From: Elymus sibiricus
Taxonomy: Eukaryota; Streptophyta; Magnoliopsida; Poales; Poaceae
Assembly: GCA_039707655.1 (NCBI GenBank)
Contig: CM077666.1
Location: 398,307,886-398,371,885, forward strand
DNA: 64,000 nt
Direction: 5' to 3'
Part shown: piece by piece, positions 23,879 through 34,866 of the stretch
Layout of the letters: the number at the start of each line of letters is the position of its first letter
Numbering within the stretch: position 1 is the first letter of the stretch
Notes under the pieces: generated by a model
Databases searched by the model: none
What the model was told of the DNA's origin: nothing
What the model saw: the letters and a program-made list of their open reading frames with translations, nothing else
Program-made: the position numbers and the translations under genes

Positions 23879-26042
23879 TGTAGGAGATATGCCCTAGAGG
23901 CAATAATAAATGTTATTGTTTATCTCCATGCTCATAATTATGTTTATGTTCCATGCTATAACTGCTATGGTTCTCGAGTCTGCAATAACCACGAGGCTCG
24001 GAGGAAGACTCATATGCACGTGTGGAATAATAAACGGTAAAAAGTATTCCTAGTCTGGCCTCTAAGACTAGCTCAAGTGTTGCATGATGGTTCTGTTTTC
24101 CTGATCATGGGCATGACTATGCCGGCAACTTTGAGGGCACAATGTTAGGAGAACACTTGTGTTGAATCGACCCGATTGATGTTATGCTATGAGATTCATT
24201 CGTCACAAGTTAATGGTTAATAACACAGAGAAAGTTAACGTTTGCATAATTCCTTAGACCATGAGAGTATCGAGTTTCTTCATGCTTGCTTCATGAACTT
24301 TGGGGTTTGTTAAACGTCATCCGTAAATGGGTGGCTATTACGGCGGCTCACGGGTTCATGGAAAAGTATGTCAAGTAACTTGATAGCTCAAGATTGGGAT
24401 TTGCTCCTCCGACGATGGAGAGATATCTCTGGGCCCTCTCGGTGTTACGGTATCCACCATCGTCTGGCCAGACACATTGTGATTTGATCACAGGGATGCC
24501 GGAACACAGAAACGAGAAAAGAGAACAAAACCGGTAACGAGGTAACTGGCATTATGGACAAGTGTTGATCCACGGGGATGCCGATGATTCTCACCTCGGG
24601 TATTTGTAACATATCGCGAAGCAACAGGAATTGCACACGGCAACTGGAGGTTCACTCGAATATTCATTCGTGTGGGTATAGGGGTCAATATGGGTGTCCA
24701 CGGCTCCGATGTTGATCATTGATCGGAAAGTATTCCGGGTCATGTCTATACTTCACCGAACCTATAGGGTCACCCGCTTAAGGGCCATCTATCTGCTGAA
24801 TACTAGACAAGGAGTCTGAGAGAAAATCACCGAAAAAGTTTCGGACGAAACGGAAACGTTCCGGAGAGAACACCGGAATAGTTTCGGTAAAACTGAAAAG
24901 TTGTTTCAGGGTATACCATTAAGTCAAATTGGTTCCGGCACACATCTGGAAATTCTTGGAGAGTGCCAGAATCGTTCTGGTAACTTCTGGGAATTTTCCG
25001 GGATAAAAACCGGAAATGTTCCGGAGCTGCCGGAACCGCTTTGGTTGCTTTTCGCTGAAGAAAACCATTGTTCCGGAATTGTTTCGGAATGCGTTCAAAA
25101 TTGTTTTAGTGGGTACTGGAATTATTCTAGGCACACAGAAATAATTTGGGTTTTAACGGACGCAGAAAAATGTCTTCATGAATAGTGAAAGTGATTTTTG
25201 GTTACTTTATGGAAAGTCACCTTTTGGGATATTTCCCAAAAGGCTTCTAGAAGGCTTGGGGGCTAAGAAACCCCCCTTTGGGGGGGCCCCATGAGGGGTG
25301 GCCGGCCACATGAGGGGCTCCTTCATGGGGCCCCACTTGCTCCATTAGTTCCCTTTTATGCCCTTGTGGAAGTCTTCTTTCATGGGCATTTTGGGTTTTA
25401 TGGAAATGGCATCCCTACCCCTTGGCTTTCCTATAAATAGAGGTGGAGAGGTGCTCTCCATTCTCATGCTTGCACTCATACACATGCCATGCTCGTCTGG
25501 CTCTTTCTCTCCCTCCCACGAAATAGTTTCGTAGAGCCGAAAGGCTGTCTGGGTTCCGGTGGGAACTAGTTCTGGACGGCGAAGCCCTGCAGGATAGATG
25601 ACACCATATGTGTGCAACTCTGTAGAGAGAACGTAGTTTCGGTCTTAGTTCAAGAGTGCCTCCCGAAGGGCTGTCCGAGTTACTGTCCGAGTTTCGGGGG
25701 TCCTCCCGAAGGGCTGTCCGAGTGACCGTCCGAGTTTCGAGGGTCCTCCCGAAGGGCTGTCCGAGGATCCGTCCGGTGGGACTATCCGAGGGACTGTCCC
25801 GAGGCCTCCCGAAGGGCTGCCCGGAGATCCGTCCAGTGAGCTGACGAGGGAGTACATCCTCGCGGTTGGGAGGTTGTAAAATCCTAGCTGCGGGGATCTG
25901 CACCGCCGATCGTCATCGACTCTACTTCCGCTGCGCTACGAGTCGGTAACGAAAAAGATCAAACCTTGTATGCAGTCTCCATAGTGGTCCTGGGCTGGTG
26001 CGTAGGTCGGAAATTTTTTGTTTTCTGCTGCGTTCCCCTATA
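23879..26042 (+). repeat. 5' LTR of the outer Copia element
   Basis: 2164 bp, TGTAGGAGAT to CCCCTATA; the last dinucleotide is TA where the 3' copy has CA. A TATA box (TATAAATAG) lies at 25432-25440. The 3' part contains a degenerate tandem repeat (25656-25835). The primer site follows at once. Confidence 0.92.
25656..25835 (+). repeat. Minisatellite in the LTR, CCTCCCGAAGGGCTGTCCGAG units
   Basis: Four units beginning TCCCGAAGGGCTG follow each other at roughly 45-65 bp spacing, linked by GTCCGAGT variants. The same array is in the 3' LTR at about 42298-42475. It lies about 220-400 bp downstream of the LTR TATA box, so it should be in the transcribed leader. Confidence 0.8.
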
Positions 26043-26043
26043 G

Positions 26044-26057
26044 TGGCATCATGAGCC
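26044..26057 (+). promoter_or_regulatory. Primer binding site of the outer Copia element (degenerate)
   Basis: TGGCATCATGAGCC starts 1 bp after the 5' LTR and resembles the initiator-Met tRNA primer site TGGTATCAGAGCC of the inner element, with a T-to-C change and an inserted base. Confidence 0.6.
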
Positions 26058-27422
26058 GTGCTATGCGTAGATGCAGGTTGCGATCTAGAATACATAGAGA
26101 TGTATGGGTGTTGCACAATATAATTTGTAGTAGATGAGTTCTACTGCTGATAATTATTTGTGCGGGTAGCAGATGAAATCTGTTACCCGATGTTCTTGTT
26201 GCTTCCCTGGGATTTTCATATTTCTGATCTTGATAATAGCATGGTGGAGTTTCAAAGTTCTGGCAATCCGCGATCCTGATTGATCAACGAAGTGCTAACA
26301 GTTCTTTGAATTCCACCATAGTTAAAAAGAAAGATGAAATTTCGCAGACGAAAGGGCAATACAGATATGATCTGCACGGGGGTCATGCGTATGACGAAGT
26401 TTAGTATGGGGCTCGAGATTTTATTATCTCGTGTTTCATACACCCCGAGATGTTAATCTAGCGACTTGAATAATCATACTTGATGATAAAACGTAGGTAG
26501 CTTCGGTTTGTTTCGAAACCTTAGAAGCCACGTAAAATAAAATTTTGCATAAACCGATTAGAGGCGTCTAACTTGGTTTTGCAGGATGGTTTGCATGTGC
26601 ATATGATGTGGTATAGCAGTGCTCATATTAATTTGATTATGTATGAGATGACTATATGATGTAAATTAACATGACCTGCGTGTCATGATTCGGCATGATG
26701 GCTGGAGCCATATGATTGTCACTTTAATGACCTGCGTGTCAACCTTAAGTAATGCACTTATTTTATTAGCTATAGAGATAGCAATATTATCTGGTGCATC
26801 GACAAGGTGGTGGCAATCTTCGCGAAGGTGAACACCGACGCGAATGCCGAAGACGAAGAAATACAAGACTTCTCCGTCAGAAAGGGCTATACCATATCAT
26901 GCTATTATGAATTGCCTGAGATATTTATCCCTTATGATGCACCCTTCTTGATTGCGCGGTAGTCGCTTTTTATTAGGGTGATCTCTCACTTAATATATCA
27001 AGTAGTTAGTGTTCTCCCAAGTGTAGCACCGTCACGGCACCTAACTTTTCGGGGTGCGCCATGGATGCATGGGTACGAACGATTAGAGAAGTGTGAGGCG
27101 GGTGAGGTCAGACCTTGCAGCAAGATCACTTGGTTGTCTTGACGTTCATGGCAGGATCGTCCTGAGCTCGGAACACACGCATCGAAAGATGAACAAGAGT
27201 CACATAGAGATGTGATCGGCAAGTTGGCCTACCGATTAAAATTCCCGTCATGAGATGATGATTCTATGGCGATGAATTGAAGTCTGGATCTTGTATCACT
27301 CACAATCAATTATGAGAGATATTGATTTGAGTGGGAGCGCACTGTAGAATTAACTTGTTTAATTCTCTGTGCAATTAATTATGAACTTTGTCTAAGTAAA
27401 ATTTGCATAATAGTTGTAGAAT
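26058..27422 (+). other. Leader of the outer Copia element
   Basis: Untranslated leader between primer site and gag. It carries no long frame. Phrases such as GCAGCCACGTAAAAT and GTCTAACTTG are shared with the leader of the Angela-like elements, confirming relationship. Confidence 0.6.
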
Positions 27423-27704
27423 AATGGCTCGCGTTTCCACCTTCCCTGTTAAAATTGAATAAGCTGTTAAATATCTGGTTAAAACTTTACGGTTGGTAAC
27501 GTAATGTGAGGATTGTCCTCAAGAGTGTCGAGAAGGACTTTGTCCTATCGCATGCTTTCGATATTCTCCCGCTAATGCTATGGATAATGTGACTCTCGTC
27601 CTTCGATCCAAAAGCTAGAATTCCGTTACGGTCAAGTGAAATATGTTTGCTTCCATGAGACCCGAAATTCAAAAGTTTGGGATAGCTATGTGATATTCAT
27701 GGAA
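27423..27704 (+). pseudogene. gag remnant of the outer Copia element
   Basis: ATG at 27423 opens like the Angela gag (MARV...), but the frame meets TAA after 12 codons. Further matches to gag (ATGTGAGGATTGTCCTCA, compare 1033 and 30931) continue until the nested element begins; the target duplication CTGAA is 27705-27709. Confidence 0.65.
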
Positions 27705-28843
27705 CTGAATGTTGGAAATATGCCCTAGAGGCAATAATAAATTGGTTATTATTATATTTCCTTGTTCATGATAATCGTTTATTATCCATGCTATAATTGT
27801 ATTGATTGGAAACTCAAATACATGTGTGGGTACATAGACAACACTGTGTCCCTAGTAAGCCTCTAGTTGACTAGCTCGTTGATCAAAGATGGTTAAGGTT
27901 TCCTAGCCATTGACATGAGATGTCATTTGATAACGGGATCACATCATTAGGAGAATGATGTGATGGACAAGACCCAAACTAAGAACGTAGCATTTGATCG
28001 TGTCAGTTTATTGCTATTGTTTTATGCATGTCAAGTATCTGTTCCTTTGACCATGAGATCATGCAACTCACTGACACCGGAGGAGTACCTTGTGTGTATC
28101 AAACGTCGCAACGTAACTGGGTGACTATAAAGGTGCTCTACAGGTATCTCCAAGGGTGTCTGTTGGGTTGGCATGGATCAAGACTGGGATTTGTTACTCC
28201 GTATGACGGAGAGGTATCTCAGGGCCCACTCGGTAATACAACATCACAATAAGCCTTGCAAGCAATGTGACTAAAGTGTTAGCCACGAGATCTTGTATTA
28301 CGGAACGAGTAAAGAGACTTGCCGGTAACGAGATTGAACTAGGTATAGAGATACCGACGATCGAATCTCGGGCAAGTAACATACCGAAGAACAAAGGGAA
28401 CAGCATACGGGATTAACTGAATCCTTGACATAGAGGTTCGACCGATAAAAGATCTTCGTAGAATATGTAGGAGCCAATATGGGCATCCAGGTCCCGCTAT
28501 TGGTTATTGGCCGTAGAGGTGTCTCGGTCATGTCTACATAGTTCTCGAACCCGCAGGGTCTACACACTTAACGTTTGGTGACGATTAGTATAGTTGAGTT
28601 ATTATGTTGGTGACCGAAGGTTGTTCGGAGTCCCGGACATGACGAGGATCTCTGGAATAGTCCGGAGGTAAAGATTGATATATGTGATAATAGTGTTTTG
28701 ATCTCCGAAAGAGTTCCGGAGTTCACCAGAATGGGTTCCGGATGTTTACCGAAGTGTTCGGGTGCAGCAACACTTTATATGGGCCAAGGGATAAAAGCCC
28801 ACGAGGTATTGGAAAGTGCAAAAGTAGTTTTGCTGCCGCGTAA

Positions 28844-28955
28844 GCGGTACTACCGCTTGGTGAAGCGGTACTACCGCCCGAGCGGTACTACCGCTTGTAT
28901 GAAGCGGTACTACCGCCCAAGTGGTACTACCGCTTGTGTGAAGCGGTACTACCGC
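28844..28955. repeat. Array of six 13-bp palindromes in the LTR promoter region
   Basis: Units GCGGTACTACCGC (arms GCGGTA/TACCGC around one base) start at 28844, 28865, 28882, 28904, 28921 and 28943, so the spacing alternates 21/22 and 17. The fifth has one change. The same array is in the 3' LTR (36001-36112) with all six perfect. It lies about 130-245 bp upstream of the TATA box. Confidence 0.9.
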
Positions 28956-29086
28956 TTGTGTGCGGCTGTGCACGGTTCGGCAGGGATCCGAGTTGGACTC
29001 TTTCCCTGCGGGCCAAACCGACCTTGTGCGGGCAAAACCGACCTGGAGGAGGCTTTTACTCCAAGTTTAGACCCCAAGGCTCAACA

Positions 29087-29095
29087 TATAAATAG
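29087..29095 (+). promoter_or_regulatory. TATA box of the inner Copia LTR
   Basis: TATAAATAG at LTR position 1378, with the equivalent at 36244-36252. Transcription would start about 30 bp downstream, in the last quarter of the LTR. Confidence 0.7.
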
Positions 29096-29553
29096 AGGGG
29101 CAGGGCTAGCACACGGGACACATCAAGATTTCCCCAAGCCGTGTGCGGCAACCCTAACCCTCTAGTTCCTCCGTCATAATCTCCGTAGCGCTTGGCGAAG
29201 CCCTGCAGAGATTGTTCCTCACCACCATCACCACGCCGTCGTGCTGCTGGAACTCAACCACTACTTCACCATCGCTCGCTGGATCGAGGAGGTGAAGGCG
29301 TCATCAAGCCGTACGTGTGTTGAACGCGGAGGTGCCGTCCGTTCGGCGCTAGTTCGTGATCGGATCGAGGGACGACTTGCGATTTGGATCGCGGAGACGT
29401 TCGACTACATCAACCGCGTTTCTTAAACGCTTCCGCTTAGCGATCTACAAGGGTATGTAGATTCACTCTCCCTCTCGTAGATGCTCATCACCATGGATAG
29501 ATCTTGTGTGTGCGTAGGAAAATTTTTGTTTCCCATGCAACGTTCCCCAACAG

Positions 29554-29566
29554 TGGTATCAGAGCC
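29554..29566 (+). promoter_or_regulatory. Primer binding site (initiator Met tRNA)
   Basis: TGGTATCAGAGCC starts one base after the 5' LTR; it is complementary to the 3' end of plant initiator methionine tRNA, as usual for Copia elements. Confidence 0.9.
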
Positions 29567-30832
29567 AGGTTTATGCGTAGATGAGATCTCGAGTAGAACA
29601 CAAACGAGTTGTGGGCGTGGGCGTATACATATTGCTTGCCGTTACTAGTTGATATTTGATTCGGCGGTACTGTGAGATGAAGCGGCCCGGACCGACATTA
29701 CGCGTACACTTACGCGAGACAGGTTCCTTCAACTGACATGTAACTTCGTTGCATAAAGATGGCTAGCGGGTGTCTGTCTCTCTCACTTTAGTTGAATCGA
29801 TTTCAATGAAGAGGGTTCTTTTAGAAGATCAAAAAGCAATCACTACACCACGTTGTGGTTTTGCGTAGGTAAGAACGGTTCTTGCAAACCCGTAGCAGCC
29901 ACGTAAAATTTGCAACAACAATTAGAGGACGTCTAACTTGTTTTTGCAGGGTATGATGTGATATGATATGGCCAATTACATGATGAGATATATGTGATGT
30001 ATGAGATGATCATGTGTTGTATAGAATATCACGACTTGCATGTCGATGAGTACGGCAACTGGCAGGAGCCATAGAGTTGTCTTTAATTATTGTATGACCT
30101 GCGTGTCAATCATTAAGCGCTATGTAATGCTTTACTTTATCGCTAAATGTTAGCAATAGTCGTGGAAGCAACAGTCGGCGCGACAACCTTATGGCGACAC
30201 GTTGATGGAGATCAAGATGATGGAGATCATGGTGTCATGCCGGTGACAATGGAGATCATGCCGGTGCTTTGGAGATGGAGATCAAAAGCACAAGTTCATG
30301 GCCATATCATGTCACTTATGATTTGCATGTGATGTTAATCCTTTTATGCATCTTATTTTGCTTAGGACGACGGTAGCATTATAAGGTGATCCCTCACTTA
30401 AATTTCAAGATAAATTGTGTTCTCCCCAAGTGTGCACCGTTGCGAAAGTTCGTCGTTTCGAGACACGCCGTGATGATCGGGTGTGATAGACTCTACGTTC
30501 GCATACAACGGGTGCAAGCCATGTTGCACGTGCGGAACACTCGGGTTAAACTTGACGAGCCTAGCATGTACAGACATGGCCTCGGAACACAAGAGACCGA
30601 AAGGTCGAACATGAGTCATATAGTAGATATGATCAACATGAAGATGTTCACCATTGAAACCACCTCAACTCACGTGATGATCGGACTTGAGTTGGTGGAT
30701 TTGGATCATGTTACACTCGAATGACCGGAGGGATGTCAATTTGAGTGGGAGTTTTTAAGTAATATAATTAACTAAAACTCATTATCTAGAACAATAGTCT
30801 AAGTTGTCTTTGCTATATTTATGTTGTAGATC
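29567..30832 (+). other. Leader of the inner Copia element
   Basis: About 1.27 kb untranslated leader. It contains a small internal repeat of GGAGATCATG / CATGCCGGTG units (about 30205-30290), also present in the old copy at 320-390. No protein expected. Confidence 0.7.
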
Positions 30833-33800
30833 ATGGCTCGCGCAGTAGCACCCCTGAATTTTAATGCGTTCCTAGAGAAAGCTAAGTTGAAAGATGATGG
30901 AAGTAACTTTGTGGACTGGGCCCGTAATCTAAGGATTATCCTTACGGCTTCCCAGAAGGCTTATGTCCTTGATGCACCGCTTGGTGATCCACCCGCTCCA
31001 GTTGAGTCTCTAGACGTTGTGAACGCCTGGCAGGCTCGTTCTGATGATTACTCAATAGTTCAATGTGCAATGTTGTATGGCTTAGAACCGGGACTTCAAA
31101 GACGTTTTGAACGTCATGGAGCATATGAGATGTTCCAGGAGTTGAAGTTTATCTTTCAGAAGAATGCCCGGATCGAGAGATATGAGATCTCCGATAAATT
31201 CTATGCTTGCAAGATGGAGGAGAACGGGTCTATCAGTGATCACGTGCTCAGAATGTCTGGGTACTCCACCCGTCTGGCTGAGTTAGGGATGCCCCTTCCG
31301 CCAGAGGCTATCACTGACAGAGTTCTTCAATCATTGCCGCCTAGCTACAAGAGCTTCGTGTTGAACTATAACATGCACGGGATGAACAAGTCAGTCACCG
31401 AGCTGTTTGCGATGCTGAAAGTCGCTGAGTCTGAAATTCAGAAGGAGCATCAAGTGTTGATGGTCAATAAAACCACTAGTTTCAAGAAAAATGGCAAGGG
31501 TAAGAAGGGTAACTCCAAGAAGAGTGGCAAAGCAGTTGCTCCTCTCGTGAAGAAACCCAAGGCTGGACCCAAACCAGAAACTGTGTGTTTTCATTGCAAG
31601 GGAACTGGACACTGGAAGCGGAATTGCCCCAAGTATTTGGCTGACAAGAAGGCGGCCAACAACAAACAAGGTATATATGATATACATGTTATTGATGTGT
31701 ACCTTACCAACTCTCGTTGTAGTGCCTGGGTATTTGATACCGGTGCGGTTGCTCATATTTGCAACTCAAAACAGGAACTGCGGAATAGACGGAGGCTGGC
31801 AAAGGACGAAGTGACGATACGCGTGGGAAATGGTTCCAAGGTTGATGTGATCGCCGTCGGCACGCTCGCTCTTCGATTACCGTCGGGATTAGTGATGAAC
31901 CTAAATAAGTGTTATTTGGTGGCTGCGTTAAGCATGAACATTATATCTGGATCTTGTTTATTGCGAGACGGTTACTCATTTAAATCATAGAATAATGGTT
32001 GTTCTATTTATATGAGTAATATCTTTTATGGTCATGCACCCAATGTGAGGGGTTTATTCTTATTGAATCTCGATAGTAATGATACACATGTTCATAACAT
32101 TGATGCCAAAAGATGTAGAATTGATAATGATAATACCACTTTCTTGTGGCACTGCCGTTTAGGTCATATTGGCGTAAAACGCATGAAGAAGCTCCATGCT
32201 GAAGGACTTTTGGAGTCACTTGATTTTGAATCACTTGACACATGTGAGCCATGCCTCATGGGCAAGATGACTAAAACGCCGTTCTCTGGAACAATGGAAC
32301 GGGCAAGTGACTTATTGGAAATCAGACATACTGATGTGTGCGGTCCGATGAGCATTGAGGCGCGCGGTGGTTATCGTTACTTTCTCACCTTCACTGATGA
32401 CTTAAGTAGATATGGGTATATTTACTTAATGAAACACAAGTCTGAAACATTTGAAAAGTTCAAACAATTTCAGAGTGAAGTTGAGAATCATCGTAACAAG
32501 AAGATTAAATTCCTACGATCTGATCGAGGAGGAGAATATCTGAGTTATGAGTTTGACAGTCACTTAAGACAGTGTGGAATTGTTTCACAACTGACACCGC
32601 CTGGAACACCACAGCGTAATGGTGTGTCCGAACGTCGTAATCGAACTTTATTGGATATGGTGCGATCTATGATGTCTCTTGCCGATTTGCCACTATCGTT
32701 TTGGGGCTATGCATTAGAGACAGTTGCATTCACTTTAAATAGGGCACCATCGAAATCCGTTGAGACGACGCCATATGAATTTTGGTTTGGCAAGAAGCCA
32801 AAGCTGTCGTTTCTTAAAGTTTGGGGATGTGATGCTTATGTCAAAAAGCTTCAGCCTGAAAAGCTGGAACCCAAAGCGGAGAAATGCGTCTTCATAGGAT
32901 ACCCAAAAGAGACAGTTGGGTATACCTTCTACCTCAGATCCGAAGGCAAAGTGTTTGTCGCTAAAAACGGAACATTTCTTGAGAAAGAGTTTCTCTCGAA
33001 AGAATTGAGTGGGAGGAAGATAGAACTTGATGAGGTTGTTGAACCTTTACTTCAACCTGAGAGTAGCGCAGCGCAGAAAGTTGTTTCTGTGGAGCCTACA
33101 TTAGCTGAAGAGGAAGTTAATGATGATGATCATGAAGCTTTGGATCAAGTTGCTATCGAACCTCGTAGGTCGACAAGGACGCGTACTGCTCCTGAGTGGT
33201 ACGGCAACCCTGTCTTAGAGGTCATGTTGTTAGACAACGATGAACCTACGAGCTATGGAGAAGCGATGATGGGCCCGGATTCCGAGAAGTGGTTAGAGGC
33301 CATGAAATCCGAGATGGGATCCATGTATGAAAACAAAGTATGGACTTTGGAAGTATTACCTGAAGGGCGTAAGGCCATTCAGAACAAATGGATCTTTAAG
33401 AGGAAGACGGACGCGGACGGTAATGTCACCGTCTATAAAGCTCGACTTGTGGCAAAGGGTTTTTCACAAGTTCAAGGAGTTGACTACGATGAGACCTTCT
33501 CACCCGTAGCGATGCTTAAGTCCGTCAGAATCATGTTAGCAATAGCTGCCTTTTTCGATTATGAAATTTGGCAGATGGATGTCAAAACAGCGTTCCTTAA
33601 CGGTTACCTTAAGGAAGAGTTGTATATGATGCAACCAGAAGGTTTTGTCGATCCAGAGAATGCTGACAAAGTTTGCAAACTCCAGCGATCCATTTATGGA
33701 CTGGTGCAAGCATCTCGGAGTTGGAATCTTCGTTTTGATGAGGTGATCAAAGCGTTCGAGTTTATACAAGTTTACGGAGAAGCTTGTATTTACAAGAAAG

Positions 33801-34816
33801 TGAGTGGGAGCTCTATAGCGTTTCTAATATTATATGTGGATGACATATTGCTGATTGGAAACAATATAGAAATGCTGGAAAGCGTGAAGGAATATTTGAA
33901 CAAGAGTTTTTCAATGAAGGACCTAGGAGAAGCTGCTTTCATATTAGGCATCAAGATCTATAGAGATAGATCGAGACGCTTAATAGGACTTTCACAAAGC
34001 ACATACCTTGACAAAGTTTTGAAGAAGTTCAAAATGGATCAGTCCAAGAAGGGGTTCTTGCCTGTATTGCAAGGTGTGAAGTTGAGTAAGACTCAATGCC
34101 CAGTGACTGCAGAAGATAGAGAAAAGATGAGTGTCATCCCCTATGCTTCGGCCATAGGCTCTATCATGTATGCAATGCTGTGCACAAGACCCGATGTCAG
34201 CCTTGCCATAAGTATGGTCGGAAGGTTTCAAGGTGATCCAGGAATGGAACACTGGACGGCGGTCAAGAATATCCTGAAGTACCTGAAAAGGACTAAGGAC
34301 ATGTTTCTCGTTTATGGAGGTGATCAAGAGCTCGTCGTAAAGGGTTACGTCGATGCAAGCTTTGACACTGATCCGGATGACTCAAAGTCGCAAACCGGAT
34401 ACGTATTTATTCTAAATGGGGGTGCGGTTAGCTGGTGCAGTTCCAAGCAAAGCGTGGTAGCAGATTCTACATGCGAAGCGGAGTACATCGCTGCCTCGGA
34501 GGCGGCGAAGGAAGGTGTCTGGATGAAGGAGTTCATGACAGATCTTGGAGTAGTGCCTAGTGCGCTTAACCCAATGACTCTGTTTTGTGATAACACTGGT
34601 GCCATTGCTCTAGCCAAGGAACCAAGATTTCACAAGAGGACCAGACACATAAAGCGACGCTTCAATTCCATCCGCGATTACATCAAGGAGGACGACATAA
34701 ATATTTGCAAAGTACACACGGATCTAAATGTTGCAGATCCGATGACTAAACCTCTTCCAAGGGCTAAACATGAACAACACCAGAACTGCATGGGTGTTCA
34801 ATTCATTACAATGTAA
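30833..34816 (+). pseudogene. Copia gag-pol polyprotein with one nonsense codon
   Basis: A single frame of 1328 codons from ATG 30833 to TAA 34816, interrupted only by TAG at 31988-31990 (codon 386). Domains: gag (residues 1-245, with FVDWARNLRIIL), zinc knuckle C252-X2-C255-X4-H260-X4-C265, aspartic protease active site around D302 (WVFDTGAVAH), GAG-pre-integrase and integrase zinc motif (LWHCRLGHIG), integrase core acids (HTDVCGPM, SDRGGEYLS, NGVSERRN), Copia reverse transcriptase with YVDDILLIGN near 33833, and RNase H (CDNTGAIALAK, then FHKRTRHI). The stop falls between protease and integrase. It would leave a 385-residue Gag-protease and no Pol unless read through. Some BARE-type elements are thought to control the gag:pol ratio differently, so read-through is only speculation; a point mutation is simpler. 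Confidence 0.92.
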
Positions 34817-34854
34817 ATCACATAGTGATGTGAACTAGATTATTGACTCTAGTG

Positions 34855-34866
34855 CAAGTGGGAGAC
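34855..34866 (+). promoter_or_regulatory. Polypurine tract of the inner Copia element
   Basis: AAGTGGGAGAC precedes the 3' LTR directly; the same tract precedes the LTRs at 4719 and (as AAGTGGGAGTC) at 40519. It primes plus-strand synthesis. Confidence 0.8.

Larger units (their letters stand above)
27710..29552 (+). repeat. 5' LTR of the inner Copia element
   Basis: TGTTGGAAAT ... CCCCAACA, 1843 bp. It acts as the promoter of the element: a TATA box (TATAAATAG) is at 29087-29095, preceded by six palindromic GCGGTACTACCGC units (28844-28955). TG/CA ends are intact. Confidence 0.96.

Noticed and set aside
28844..28955. CRISPR-like array (short palindromic repeats with 4-9 bp gaps)
   Set aside because: Gaps are far too short and repeated themselves; the location is an LTR of a plant retrotransposon.
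28698..29165. 155-codon frame in the inner Copia LTR (and its copy at 35855-36322)
   Set aside because: It is open only because it runs through the palindrome array; it is present in both LTRs, has no domain and overlaps the TATA region.
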